DNA of 64,000 bases, taken from contig NZ_JXCA02000023.1 of assembly GCF_000828085.3 (NCBI RefSeq), forward strand, positions 154,128 to 218,127. The letters run 5' to 3'. Source of the DNA: Scytonema tolypothrichoides VB-61278 (GTDB lineage Bacteria > Cyanobacteriota > Cyanobacteriia > Cyanobacteriales > Nostocaceae). Numbering within the stretch: the first letter of the stretch is position 1; the number at the start of each line of letters is the position of its first letter. Of this stretch, positions 34,244 through 43,461 are shown piece after piece. The translations under genes and the position numbers were made by a program. The notes under the pieces are model-generated. The model did no database searches, was not told where the DNA came from, and was given only the letters and a program-made list of their open reading frames with translations.

Positions 34244-36616
34244 ATGACAAATTCTCAACACAACATCACAACAGCAATTTGCTGGTGTTTGGCTTGGGGA
34301 GACAAGCGAGAACCCAAGTTTGATATAGCTGTTTTAAAACAAATGCGACAGGTGATAAATAATGGAGGAGTCATTCCAGAAAAAGTGCGTCTCCTTGTTG
34401 AACAAGTAAAGAAACTACAAGAAATTGAGGAAAATTATTTTCCACCAACTCTAGATGAATTAAAAAGCAAGTATCCTGAATTATGGAATCAGACTACCCG
34501 CATTGGTTTAGTTTATGGTGGGGCTACCAAAATTAAGCAATACATGTTTGAGTCGTCAAAAAATCAAGATATTCGCGGTGCATCTGCCTTGCTGGATCGG
34601 ATAAATTTAATTGATTTACCTGCTTTTTTTAACGAAAATTATCAACCTGATAAAAATCACCCTAATCTTTATAACGCTCAGTGTAATGAAGCTAGGCAAT
34701 GGCTAGATAAAAACTTTCCCCGTGAACATAAGCTTTCTGATGTTCTGATTCCAGAACTAAAAATTTATTCCACGGGCGGTAATCTTCTCGCGTTTTGTCC
34801 GGCTGCATATGTTAATGATTTAGCTAATGCAATTGAAAAACGTTACACAGAAGAAACTTTAACAGCCAACTCCTGTGCGGTAGGAGATACATTTAGACTA
34901 TTAGAACTTCGCTTTGGATTGCTACGAGAACCAATTGAAAATACATTATGGTTAGATTGGTATCGCCGGGAATATAAAAAACCATTAGTTCAAGCTTACT
35001 TTGGCTATCCTAATAATGATGCGGAAATATTTGAAGTTTTCAAAAACCGTAAAAGTTTTAATGAACTGACAACAAAATTAGCAATTCTCTTTAATCAGCG
35101 TCGTAGTGGACATGACTTTTCTAATCGTCCCAGTCGTCGCTATCCTCCCATGTTTGAAACCCATCCTTACTTGATGCGTGATGGTAGCGATCGCCGTTCT
35201 GCTATTCTCCGGGTGGAGGAATTACCCAGACAACCTTATTTCTCCGAAGCCTCTGCCCGTAAGCATCTTGTAGGTGATAGGGCTAAAGACGGCTTTAGAA
35301 ATAATCCTCAGTGGTACGATGAATCTCACCTCACTTGGCAAAGAGGCATAATTGAAAGTTGGGTAGATAGATTCAATCTATTTTTAGAGAGAAATCCTAG
35401 TCTGTACAAGAAATACTACAAGAATCTTCAGCCGAATCAAATTAAAATCGCCCAAAGAATTAGCCACGTCGCCAACGCCAGTAAAGGTTTTGTTGCCTAT
35501 ATCTACGCCGACGGTAATAACATGGGTGGTTATATACAAAAAATTCTGACTGCACAAAAATATCAGGAGTTTAGTCGAGATGTGGAATTAGCGACGCAGT
35601 ACGCAGTTTACCAGGCATTAGCAGAGAATTTAAATCCTCATAAACTGCGAAACCTGAATGATGAAGAACCTACACTAAAAGATGGTGAATTAGTTCATCC
35701 CTTTGAAATCATTACTATTGGTGGTGATGACATTATTCTGATTGTGCCAGCTAATAAAGCTTTGGAAATTGCTCAATTGATTGGAGAAAGGTTTGAGAAA
35801 ATTCTGCTCAAACAAGTGCCATTAGTAGAATTACAACCACCAGGAGAAGAAATTAATATCACCGGTTGCTATCGAATCAAACAACCATTACAGTCAGTTG
35901 AACTAAAAAAGCCAGTTGATCCAAAAAAATGCCACCGCTACAAACCTACAGAGGCTCCGCTTTCTGAATGCCAACTTAGCACCTCGATTGGTGTGTTAAT
36001 TACGGCATATAATACACCTATATATTACGCAAAAGACCTGACAGAACAATTACTAAAATCAGCTAAAGAGCGTGCCAAAAAATTGAAGAAAGCTGGATAC
36101 TGTGGTGGAACAGTAGATTTTTTGACAATGAAATCCGTCACTATGATTTCATCCGACATCAAAGAATTTCGCCAACAGGCGTTGACGAAAAATCTTAGAC
36201 CAAAACTTAAACTCTATGCTGCTCCATACACTTTATATGAATTGGGAGGATTGCTAACTGCAATATCAGCCTTGAAAAAAGCTAATTTTCCCAAATCACA
36301 ACTCTACCAAATTCGGACTTTATTAGAACGAGGTAAGCATACTGCCATTCTTAACTATCGCTATTTTCGAGTCCGGCTGAAGGAAGGGAAAAAAGAATTG
36401 CAAGAACAGTTTGAAGAAGCTTGGTGTCAGCCGAAAGACGAAAGTAATGGAGGTAATTTAGCCCCGTGGATGTATGACAATGGAAAACTTGATCCACAAA
36501 ATCAAGAAGATCCATTATATGAAACCATTTGGCGAGAAATGGTAGATCTCTACGATTTTCTAGAAATACCAGATAGTGAATTATCAGAGTTTTCATCTGT
36601 GGAGACTGAGTTATGA
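34244..36616 (+). CDS. cas10: Cas10 of the III-D-like module (HD-less, GGDD)
   Basis: 790 residues, the large subunit of a type III effector. The first palm-like segment has YIYADGNNMGG (419–429), and the second carries the cyclase motif GGDD at 493–496 in ITIGGDDIILIVP. An N-terminal segment RGASALLDRINLIDLP resembles Cmr2-like proteins. No HD nuclease motif is seen at the N-terminus, so DNA cleavage is unlikely while cyclic oligoadenylate synthesis is expected. The stop overlaps the next start (ATGA). It opens a run of co-directional cas genes to 45238. Confidence 0.88.
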   Translation: MTNSQHNITTAICWCLAWGDKREPKFDIAVLKQMRQVINNGGVIPEKVRLLVEQVKKLQEIEENYFPPTLDELKSKYPELWNQTTRIGLVYGGATKIKQYMFESSKNQDIRGASALLDRINLIDLPAFFNENYQPDKNHPNLYNAQCNEARQWLDKNFPREHKLSDVLIPELKIYSTGGNLLAFCPAAYVNDLANAIEKRYTEETLTANSCAVGDTFRLLELRFGLLREPIENTLWLDWYRREYKKPLVQAYFGYPNNDAEIFEVFKNRKSFNELTTKLAILFNQRRSGHDFSNRPSRRYPPMFETHPYLMRDGSDRRSAILRVEELPRQPYFSEASARKHLVGDRAKDGFRNNPQWYDESHLTWQRGIIESWVDRFNLFLERNPSLYKKYYKNLQPNQIKIAQRISHVANASKGFVAYIYADGNNMGGYIQKILTAQKYQEFSRDVELATQYAVYQALAENLNPHKLRNLNDEEPTLKDGELVHPFEIITIGGDDIILIVPANKALEIAQLIGERFEKILLKQVPLVELQPPGEEINITGCYRIKQPLQSVELKKPVDPKKCHRYKPTEAPLSECQLSTSIGVLITAYNTPIYYAKDLTEQLLKSAKERAKKLKKAGYCGGTVDFLTMKSVTMISSDIKEFRQQALTKNLRPKLKLYAAPYTLYELGGLLTAISALKKANFPKSQLYQIRTLLERGKHTAILNYRYFRVRLKEGKKELQEQFEEAWCQPKDESNGGNLAPWMYDNGKLDPQNQEDPLYETIWREMVDLYDFLEIPDSELSEFSSVETEL

Positions 36617-37323
36617 TTAATCTTCAAGAACTATCAAACTCCATTACTTCATACCAAATTACAGCAGTCATTGACACGGCTTTGTGTGTTGGTGCAGGTG
36701 GTTCTTCTGGTTCACTTGCAGATAAACCTATTGTCCGCAACTCGGAAGGAAACTTACTTATTCCAGCTTCTCAACTCAAAGGTCGTTTGCGTCATGAATG
36801 TGAAAAAATTGCTAGAGGGTTGCATTGGGATATCTGTTATTCTCCTAACCCGCAAACCATGTGTCCTCAAAGAGCAGGGTTAACTGGTAACTTTGAGCGA
36901 AGCGAATATCAAGTAAAAAATTACGAGGAGCAGCATCATTGTCTAATTTGTCAAATTTTTGGGAATCCAGCATTACCATCTCGCGCCATATTTGATGATC
37001 TAATTTGTACTGAAGAACCGGATAACTTAGCAGAAGTGCTGCGTCCAGGTGTTACCATCAACCGCCGTCGCCGCATCGCCGAAGAACAAAAACTTTACTT
37101 TTTGGAAACCTCTCCTGCAAACGCTCAACTCAAGTTTACAGGACATATTCACCTATCTGGTACGCCAGTCTATGCGGGAGCGCTAATTTTAGCTGGATTG
37201 CGACACATAAATGCTTTGGGTGGGAGTAAATCAGCGGGTTTGGGTTGGTTGCATTGGGAATTCCCCGCTTTAGCTTTGGAACAGGAAGCATGGGATTTTC
37301 TAGCAAAAGGAGGTGTGCAATGA
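36613..37323 (+). CDS. Cas7-type RAMP (Csm3-like), 236 aa
   Basis: Short Cas7 backbone subunit. A Gly-rich start (VGAGGSSGSLADKPIVR) holds D37, at the place of the target-RNA-cutting Asp of Csm3. IPASQLKGRLRHECE is the conserved crRNA-binding segment, and ALGGSKSAGLGW the Gly-rich end. Cys residues around 75–120 (CYSPNPQTMC and HHCLIC) could bind zinc. It overlaps cas10 and Csx10 by ATGA at both ends, so all three are coupled. Probably one of several backbone subunits cutting RNA at fixed intervals. Confidence 0.85.
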   Translation: MINLQELSNSITSYQITAVIDTALCVGAGGSSGSLADKPIVRNSEGNLLIPASQLKGRLRHECEKIARGLHWDICYSPNPQTMCPQRAGLTGNFERSEYQVKNYEEQHHCLICQIFGNPALPSRAIFDDLICTEEPDNLAEVLRPGVTINRRRRIAEEQKLYFLETSPANAQLKFTGHIHLSGTPVYAGALILAGLRHINALGGSKSAGLGWLHWEFPALALEQEAWDFLAKGGVQ

Positions 37324-38582
37324 AACGAATTAATTTGGAAATAAAAGCACTGTCTCCTTTAGCGATTGGGCGACAAAAACCAGGGGGAAGCGTTAGTGAA
37401 GCCCAGACATATATTCCCGGTTCTGTTATTCGTGGTGCAGTTGCGGCTAATATTTTGAAGCAGGCTAATACATCTATTAGTGATGGTGACAATTTTCACG
37501 AGTTATTTTTGGGTGAAAATCCAGCAATATTTCAAAATGCCTATCCTGCAAACTTAGAAATTGATGATTGTATCGTTCTTCAAAAAGATGTCAAAGTATT
37601 ACCTGCGACGACACTCAGTTCTAAAACAAAATCCGGATTTAAACCAGAAAAAAATGGTGTGTTCGATACGCTGATTGACCATTTCTGTGCTAGAGGTTAT
37701 GGTCAGCTTTATGATCCAAATTGTCCAACAGCTCGGACAACTGATGGAGAAAGAGTTGATAACTTTAGTGGATTTTACAGCGAACATAATGAGGAATACT
37801 ACAGCCACTCTGCAACTACTCGTCTGCTCACACGAGTTGGTATTAATCGACGTCGAGCAACTTCAGAAGAACGCGTACTCTACAGCATTGAAGTTTTAAA
37901 CGAATCTCAAGATAACAGACAAAAACCTGTTACATATACAGGAGCGATTCTCGTAGTAGATGAATTAGCTGAATCTCTACAAAGATTCATTAATAATCAT
38001 AAAGAAGACCTACGTTTGGGGGGTGCAACTTCACGAGGATTAGGAAGAGTCAAAATAACTGCAAAGCCACCTGTAGAAATCAAGTCAAAAGAAATCAACT
38101 CAAAAGTAACTAACCAGATAAAGCAGTTTAATGACAAATTACATCAACGCTGGCTTGAGTGGAATCAGATATTTGGTCATCCCTTACAAGATTTGCTGGA
38201 AAATCGTACCTATTTCACTATTGATTTACAAGCCGATGCAATTTTCACTGAAAACTGGCGACGAACTACTGTTATTTCATCGGAAATGCTAAAGCAATTT
38301 ACAGGGATTAGTGATACATCTCTACAACTTCACGCCGCTTACAGCAGCTATGATTACCTTTCTGGCTGGAATTCAGCTTGGGGACTAATGAAAGATGTAG
38401 AGTTGATTACGAATAAGGGGTCTGTATATCTATTTAGTATTAATAATAATGAAGAAGAATGGTGGATTGAGGCTTTGGCAGACTTACAAGTAAAAGGAGT
38501 AGGCGATCGCACTTGTGAAGGTTTTGGAAAAATTCGCATTTGTGATAATTTTCATCTAGTTTTAAGAGAAGAGGCTGTGTAG
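37320..38582 (+). CDS. csx10: Csx10 (Cas5-group RAMP of type III-D)
   Basis: 420 residues. The start MKRINLEIKALSPLAIGR, then YIPGSVIRGAVAANIL, is the Csx10 signature; LRLGGATSRGLGRVKI is a mid-protein Gly-rich loop and GVGDRTCEGFGKIRI the C-terminal one. It therefore holds two RAMP-type halves. Csx10 takes the Cas5 position, gripping the 5' tag of the crRNA next to Cas10. AAAGGAGGTG is a strong ribosome-binding site. Presence of Csx10 places the module in subtype III-D. Confidence 0.85.
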   Translation: MKRINLEIKALSPLAIGRQKPGGSVSEAQTYIPGSVIRGAVAANILKQANTSISDGDNFHELFLGENPAIFQNAYPANLEIDDCIVLQKDVKVLPATTLSSKTKSGFKPEKNGVFDTLIDHFCARGYGQLYDPNCPTARTTDGERVDNFSGFYSEHNEEYYSHSATTRLLTRVGINRRRATSEERVLYSIEVLNESQDNRQKPVTYTGAILVVDELAESLQRFINNHKEDLRLGGATSRGLGRVKITAKPPVEIKSKEINSKVTNQIKQFNDKLHQRWLEWNQIFGHPLQDLLENRTYFTIDLQADAIFTENWRRTTVISSEMLKQFTGISDTSLQLHAAYSSYDYLSGWNSAWGLMKDVELITNKGSVYLFSINNNEEEWWIEALADLQVKGVGDRTCEGFGKIRICDNFHLVLREEAV

Positions 38583-38584
38583 AA

Positions 38585-39094
38585 ATGACAGAACTTTTAA
38601 AAAATCGCTTGCAAGAACAATTAGCCTTAAGAATTGAAAAACAAATTAGCTACCAAATGGATGAAGTACTGGGGAAAGTCAGGAAAATATCAAGAGATTT
38701 TTCAATTGCTAGTAAAGATAAAAAATCTCCATTTAGAAATGTTCTTGCAGTTGCTACTGATTCTGGTTCTTCCCTTGAGGTAATCAAAAACTACATTCGT
38801 TATCAGGTTGGTCGTAGTGGTTCTAGTCCAATTTGGACAACCTTGAAAGATAAAGAACTATTTGCTAAAGCTGTAGTTCAAGACCTTGATAATTTAATTC
38901 AAGATGCTCAAGCAATTTTAACCAGAATCAGAAAAGATATTCCTAAAGATCATGCTTTAGAGCCTTATCTTGAAGATAACCAGAATCGAGAACGACTGAA
39001 AAAAGATATTCATCTCAAACTTGTGCAATTATATCTAGGATATTTAGCAAGAGAACATACAGCTTTAGTAGGGGAAAGCACTCTTAATAAATAA
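38585..39094 (+). CDS. Helical small subunit (Cas11-like), 169 aa
   Basis: All-helical protein two bases after Csx10. It has FRNVLAVATDSGSSLEVIKN followed by YIRYQVGRSG, a pattern I associate with small proteins of III-D loci, and long charged helices at both ends. Position and helicity fit the small (Cas11/Csm2-group) subunit that lines the effector. Direct sequence match to Csm2 is not visible. Coupled translation with Csx10 is likely. Confidence 0.65.
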   Translation: MTELLKNRLQEQLALRIEKQISYQMDEVLGKVRKISRDFSIASKDKKSPFRNVLAVATDSGSSLEVIKNYIRYQVGRSGSSPIWTTLKDKELFAKAVVQDLDNLIQDAQAILTRIRKDIPKDHALEPYLEDNQNRERLKKDIHLKLVQLYLGYLAREHTALVGESTLNK

Positions 39095-39129
39095 GCTCAA
39101 ATTTCTTGGTTTATGAGGATATAAAAATT

Positions 39130-40317
39130 ATGCATCGTCTTGTTATCTCAACTGTTGGAACAAGTTTACTTACTAATCAAATTCGTTTAAGAGTTGATCC
39201 GAAAAAATGGACAGAACTTATAGACAGAACTGCTAATCTTACTCAAGAGCAGATTAGTTACTCTTTTCCAGAAGTGATAGAAATTATAACAGAATTAGAG
39301 CAAAGAGCTAAAAAGAAGCTCGATGAGGGTAATACACTAGAGATTAGAGATACAAGTGCTGAATTGAATGGTATTTATGGTTTATATAAAGAACAATTAA
39401 GTCAAGCTTATCAAGACATCCATTGGTTAATTGCTAGTGATACTGCTCAAGCTAAAGTAACAGCAGATTTATTGCAATTATTTCTAAAGAGCAATGGTTT
39501 AAATACTTCAATTTATATACCTAAACAATTATCAACAAACTGTAACGAAGACTTCGCTAATGGTATTGATGAACTACTGAAATGGTTTGAGGAGCTAATT
39601 CCTGGTTATCGAGACAATAGTTATGAAATCTGTTTTAATTTAGTTGGTGGATTTAAAGCTATTCAGGGCTTTGCTAATACTATTGGTATGTTTTATGCCG
39701 ATAAGATTATCTACATATTTGAAGGTAGTAAAGAAATTATTACTATTCCTCGCTTGCCTATCACGATAGATACATCAGTAATTAAGCCTGTTGAATTTGC
39801 ACTTATGGCATCTGATGCAGATATTTGGATGCCATTATCAGAACTTCAGGGAGTTCGTGAAAGTTTACTATTTATAGTTGATCAAGAAGTAAAACTTAGT
39901 AACTGGGGAAGACTCACTTGGAATAACTGCAAACGTGAACTCTTAACAAAAGATTTACTACAATTTCCTCGTCTGGTTTATGACCAGTCATTTGAAAAAG
40001 ATTATAAAAGAAAAAATGTAGATGCTCAAAGAAAATTGGAGTTACATGAAGTATTAGCTGAGATTTCAGCTTCAATGCTCAAATTTAATGGCAATACCAC
40101 ACTTTTTGATTCAAGATTACACTTCACTAGATATGAGGGTCAACAACGATGTGAAGGTGGGGTAAAGAAGAATGAAATTGATCATTTTTACATGAATAAT
40201 GATGGTTGGCGTGTCAGCTGCATTGTCAAACAAAAAGATATTTCCGAAAAAGAAAAAATCAAGTTATTACATATGCGTCACTTTGGAGAACATGATTATG
40301 TCAATGACAACCCCTAG
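39130..40317 (+). CDS. CARF-domain effector (APE2256-like), possible RelE-like tail
   Basis: 395 residues. The N-terminal CARF begins MHRLVISTVGTSLLTN and includes IASDTAQAKVTADLLQ and CFNLVGGFKAIQGF (about 170–185), the cyclic-oligoadenylate-binding fold. The C-terminal ~100 residues have helix–strand order, with LELHEVLAEISASMLKFN, then DGWRVSCIVK and HMRHFGEHDYVNDNP, similar in layout to RelE-type mRNA interferases. A CARF–RelE protein (Cami1) is known as a cA4-activated ribosome-dependent RNase. The RelE call is inference. Start 39130 follows AGGATA. Confidence 0.7.
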   Translation: MHRLVISTVGTSLLTNQIRLRVDPKKWTELIDRTANLTQEQISYSFPEVIEIITELEQRAKKKLDEGNTLEIRDTSAELNGIYGLYKEQLSQAYQDIHWLIASDTAQAKVTADLLQLFLKSNGLNTSIYIPKQLSTNCNEDFANGIDELLKWFEELIPGYRDNSYEICFNLVGGFKAIQGFANTIGMFYADKIIYIFEGSKEIITIPRLPITIDTSVIKPVEFALMASDADIWMPLSELQGVRESLLFIVDQEVKLSNWGRLTWNNCKRELLTKDLLQFPRLVYDQSFEKDYKRKNVDAQRKLELHEVLAEISASMLKFNGNTTLFDSRLHFTRYEGQQRCEGGVKKNEIDHFYMNNDGWRVSCIVKQKDISEKEKIKLLHMRHFGEHDYVNDNP

Positions 40318-41332
40318 ATATCTTATGTTTGACACTTTCAAAAATCGCCTAACAATCACAGGCACACTAACCACAATAACAGCATTAAGAATTAGTGCAG
40401 GACGTTCCACCGAACCAATTGGTTCTGATTTACCTGTCATTAAAGATGCTTTAGGTAGACCATTAATACCAGGTTCTAGCTTCAAAGGTGCAATGCGATC
40501 GCGCTTAGAAAGTTTCCTCCGTGGTATCGTTGGAAATAACCGCAAACTGGTTGCAAATCCAGCTATTGAAGATGAATGGTCGCTCACATCTGGTGAAATT
40601 AGAGATATCAAGAAACTCAACTTAGAGCAATTAATAACTTTGCATCAAGTGCAAGTCAGGGAAACAGACGATTTTAAAGATTTATCTTTGGAGGAGATAA
40701 TAGAGCGCATTATAGAAGATAAATATCTACTACCGGAAAATGAACTCAAGAAGCTAAAAGAAGAATATAATCATGACTCTGCTTTCACAGCAGTAATTCA
40801 ACAAAACACAGATTTAGTATCTCACCTCTTTGGTTCTCCGTGGCTAGCGAGTAAATTTCAACTCAGAGATTTAACTATAGTACCTGACACCTGGTTCGGA
40901 CAATACCAAGAAAGAGATGGTGTCGCCATTGACAGAGATACGGAAACAGCCGCAGATGGTAAACTCTACGATTTCCAAGTTGTTCCTGCTGGGACACAGT
41001 TTGAGTTTCAGGCTGTGGTAGAAAATGCTGAACAATGGGAATTGGGATTGTTGATGATTGGTTTGCACCAGTTTGAAGCAGAACAGGTACCTTTGGGTGG
41101 TGGGCGATCGCGTGGGTTAGGCGTTGTTAAACTGGACATTGAGGAGATGCTTTGGTTTGACTATCCCGAAGACCAACCGCAGTTATTACTAGATTATCTC
41201 AAAAAATTGGTTATGGGAGATAAGAGTCCCTATAAAAATGCACAGGATTTGAAAGACCATTGGGTACAAAAATTAATTGAACATATTCAGAGTAAAGCAC
41301 CTAATAAAACGAACACTGAAACGAAGAGGTAA
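40298..41332 (+). CDS. Cas7-type RAMP (Csm3-like), 344 aa
   Basis: Second backbone subunit. PIGSDLPVIKD carries D44, matching the Csm3 catalytic Asp, followed by IPGSSFKGAMRSRLE and C-terminal VPLGGGRSRGLGVVKL. A charged helical insertion (about 95–155, rich in Glu/Lys) makes it longer than usual. The start overlaps the CARF gene by 20 bases; GGAG lies 11 bases upstream. Alternative starts at 40304 or 40325 are possible. Confidence 0.85.
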   Translation: MSMTTPRYLMFDTFKNRLTITGTLTTITALRISAGRSTEPIGSDLPVIKDALGRPLIPGSSFKGAMRSRLESFLRGIVGNNRKLVANPAIEDEWSLTSGEIRDIKKLNLEQLITLHQVQVRETDDFKDLSLEEIIERIIEDKYLLPENELKKLKEEYNHDSAFTAVIQQNTDLVSHLFGSPWLASKFQLRDLTIVPDTWFGQYQERDGVAIDRDTETAADGKLYDFQVVPAGTQFEFQAVVENAEQWELGLLMIGLHQFEAEQVPLGGGRSRGLGVVKLDIEEMLWFDYPEDQPQLLLDYLKKLVMGDKSPYKNAQDLKDHWVQKLIEHIQSKAPNKTNTETKR

Positions 41333-41334
41333 AT

Positions 41335-41955
41335 ATGTCTTTCAGCAGTTACAAAACTATTGGTGAAGTTCTCAAAGCATTTCAATTTATCTACACCGAA
41401 GCTAATTTCGTAGGCGAAGTAGAATTTAATATCCCTGATTACTTTCGAGAAGACTTAGAAACCATGATGCGGGATGGTGTCGTTGATAGTTCAGAGTTTG
41501 CTATTTGTGAAAATCTGATTTATCCAGTACTCAAAGAGATTTGGAAATGCTACCGTAGTAAGTTTATTTTATGGAGTCATCACTCACTCAACTACGACGA
41601 AAAACTATCAGGATTTCCTGAGTATATTTTAGCTAAACGCTCTCCTTTAGGAAAAGTTGTTTTTGACAAACCATACTTCATCTTAGTCGAAGCAAAGCAA
41701 GATAACTTTGAAGCTGGATGGGCGCAATGTCTTGCAGAAATGATTGCTGCCCAAAGACTTAATGACGAATTTCAAATAACTATATTTGGAATTGTATCTA
41801 ATGGAGGAACATGGCAATTTGGCAAGCTGGAAGCAAATATATTTACCAAAAATATCATTCCGTACACAATTTTTGAACTAGATAAATTATTTGCTGTCGT
41901 CAATTACGTCTTTCAACAATGCGAATTACAACTCAACACTCTCATAGCTGCTTAA
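41335..41955 (+). CDS. PD-(D/E)XK-like nuclease candidate inside CRISPR operon
   Basis: 206 residues, two bases after the preceding Cas7. SGFPEYILA (E96) and YFILVEAKQDN (E119-A-K121) fit the acidic and E-x-K parts of a PD-(D/E)XK nuclease, and a helix GWAQCLAEMIAAQ follows as in that fold. Similar proteins occur widely in cyanobacteria outside CRISPR loci, mostly unnamed. Here it lies between two Cas7 genes without its own promoter space, so it is expressed with the effector. It may be an accessory nuclease or a passenger. No CARF domain is visible, so direct cA control is unlikely. Confidence 0.6.
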   Translation: MSFSSYKTIGEVLKAFQFIYTEANFVGEVEFNIPDYFREDLETMMRDGVVDSSEFAICENLIYPVLKEIWKCYRSKFILWSHHSLNYDEKLSGFPEYILAKRSPLGKVVFDKPYFILVEAKQDNFEAGWAQCLAEMIAAQRLNDEFQITIFGIVSNGGTWQFGKLEANIFTKNIIPYTIFELDKLFAVVNYVFQQCELQLNTLIAA

Positions 41956-41980
41956 TGCTTTTTCGCCAAAAACTATAGTT

Positions 41981-42934
41981 ATGCATAAAAGATTTGTTAA
42001 CCACTGCACAATTGATATAACTCTCATTCCTGATGGTCCAATTCTCATCAAATCTGGTAAAGAGGGTGCAGATCCAACTAAGCCTGATATGGAATTTGTG
42101 GAAACTTATCATGCTGGAGGACGTTCTATATATTTACCGGGAAGCAGTTTAAAAGGAGCAATCCGCGCTCATGCAGAACGAATTGTTAGGACGGTAGGTA
42201 AAGACAAGCGCGATTCTAATAACTGGAATCTGCTTTGGGCGAATGACCCATTAAATGATAAATACGATTATCTGCAAAATAAATCAGCTAGCGATATTTA
42301 CAAACTTTCTTCTTTTACAGACCAAATATTTGGTAATACTTCCATAGCCAGCCGAGTCAGAATAGAAGATGCTTATCCTGATAAATCTCAACCTCTCAAA
42401 ATTGAAGAACGCAATGGAGTTGCAATTGACCGAGTATTTGGTTCTGTCGCAGTCGGTCCATTCAATTATCAAGTTTGCACTGCTGGTGAATTCCATACCA
42501 AAATTCATTTAAAAAACTTCACTCTTGCACAGTTAGGTTTAATTGGTTTAGTGTTGCGAGATTTAAATGATGGTTGGTTTGGCTTGGGTTTTGCTAAATC
42601 TCGTGGCTTGGGTACGGTACAGGTGAAATTAAATCAAGCTGTTGTACAATATCCTGGCTGTATTTTATCGGAAGATAAACAGCAAATTTGCGCTCTTGGT
42701 AGTAATGAAAAAAAATGGTCTAAGACTTTACTCTTAGGTGCTGGAGAATTTTTAGAACTTGAGGAAGCACAGTCATATGGTTTCTCTACACAAGACTGTC
42801 AAGATACCCCAGTTGCAGCCCAAGAAATGGATTTGGGTTTTGGAGTACAACTCACCTGGCGAGAAGGTACAGTCAAAGATTTATTTGAGCGTTCTGTTAG
42901 GTCTTGGAGTCATTTACTGGTAGGAACAAAATGA
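41981..42934 (+). CDS. Cas7-type RAMP (Csm3-like), 317 aa
   Basis: Third backbone subunit of the module. IKSGKEGADPTKPDMEFVET has an Asp (D36) near the expected catalytic place, followed by YLPGSSLKGAIRAHAER and FGLGFAKSRGLGTVQV. A short insertion with FTDQIFGNTSIASRVRIED follows the usual thumb position. The C-terminal ~100 residues go beyond a standard Csm3. It ends in an ATGA overlap with the next gene. Confidence 0.82.
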   Translation: MHKRFVNHCTIDITLIPDGPILIKSGKEGADPTKPDMEFVETYHAGGRSIYLPGSSLKGAIRAHAERIVRTVGKDKRDSNNWNLLWANDPLNDKYDYLQNKSASDIYKLSSFTDQIFGNTSIASRVRIEDAYPDKSQPLKIEERNGVAIDRVFGSVAVGPFNYQVCTAGEFHTKIHLKNFTLAQLGLIGLVLRDLNDGWFGLGFAKSRGLGTVQVKLNQAVVQYPGCILSEDKQQICALGSNEKKWSKTLLLGAGEFLELEEAQSYGFSTQDCQDTPVAAQEMDLGFGVQLTWREGTVKDLFERSVRSWSHLLVGTK

Positions 42935-43461
42935 AACCTTTTGTTGGTTATAAGAAAGAAGTTTTATCTGTACCTCAACTGCTAGAATTCATTCCAAAAT
43001 TCATAAGTGAACCTAGCTATTATTTCTTTCGTTGGACTCACAAAGTCAGTGGAATTTTAGAAAAACCACCTACAAATGGTGAGTTTCCCATGATAGAAGG
43101 ACAAATGTTTAATCATGAGTGTGAACTGCGGTGGAAGTACAAGCGCCAAAATACTTATGAGGTGTTGCTGTTAACTATTGCTGACAACCATGATGATTTT
43201 ATCCCAGTCAAAGAAACAATTAACAAAGAAGAAAAAGAACCTTGGCGGATAGAACCTAATAATCCTCCTTATGGATATCCCGCTTATGGGTATCGTCGGG
43301 AGGAGACTCGTTTTCCCAAAAAGCTAATTTTCCCTGAGAGTTTGGATACTCGACGAGAAGAAAAAAACAATCAGCCAAAATTAGCTCAACGTTATTTTAT
43401 TGATAATCAAACCTCAACTGTGCAATTTATTGCCCTCACTGTGGAGGTAACGCAACCATGA
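42931..43461 (+). CDS. Csx19-like candidate, 176 aa
   Basis: The beta-rich first half has YYFFRWTHKVSGILEKPP and IEGQMFNHECELRWKYK, with repeated Trp and aromatic strands; the second half is polar and Pro/Glu/Lys-rich (NPPYGYPAYGYRREE). III-D loci usually carry a small protein Csx19 that contacts Cas10 and the crRNA tag, and the locus position and size fit. I could not confirm a motif, so the name is tentative. Coupled by ATGA at both ends. Confidence 0.5.
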   Translation: MKPFVGYKKEVLSVPQLLEFIPKFISEPSYYFFRWTHKVSGILEKPPTNGEFPMIEGQMFNHECELRWKYKRQNTYEVLLLTIADNHDDFIPVKETINKEEKEPWRIEPNNPPYGYPAYGYRREETRFPKKLIFPESLDTRREEKNNQPKLAQRYFIDNQTSTVQFIALTVEVTQP

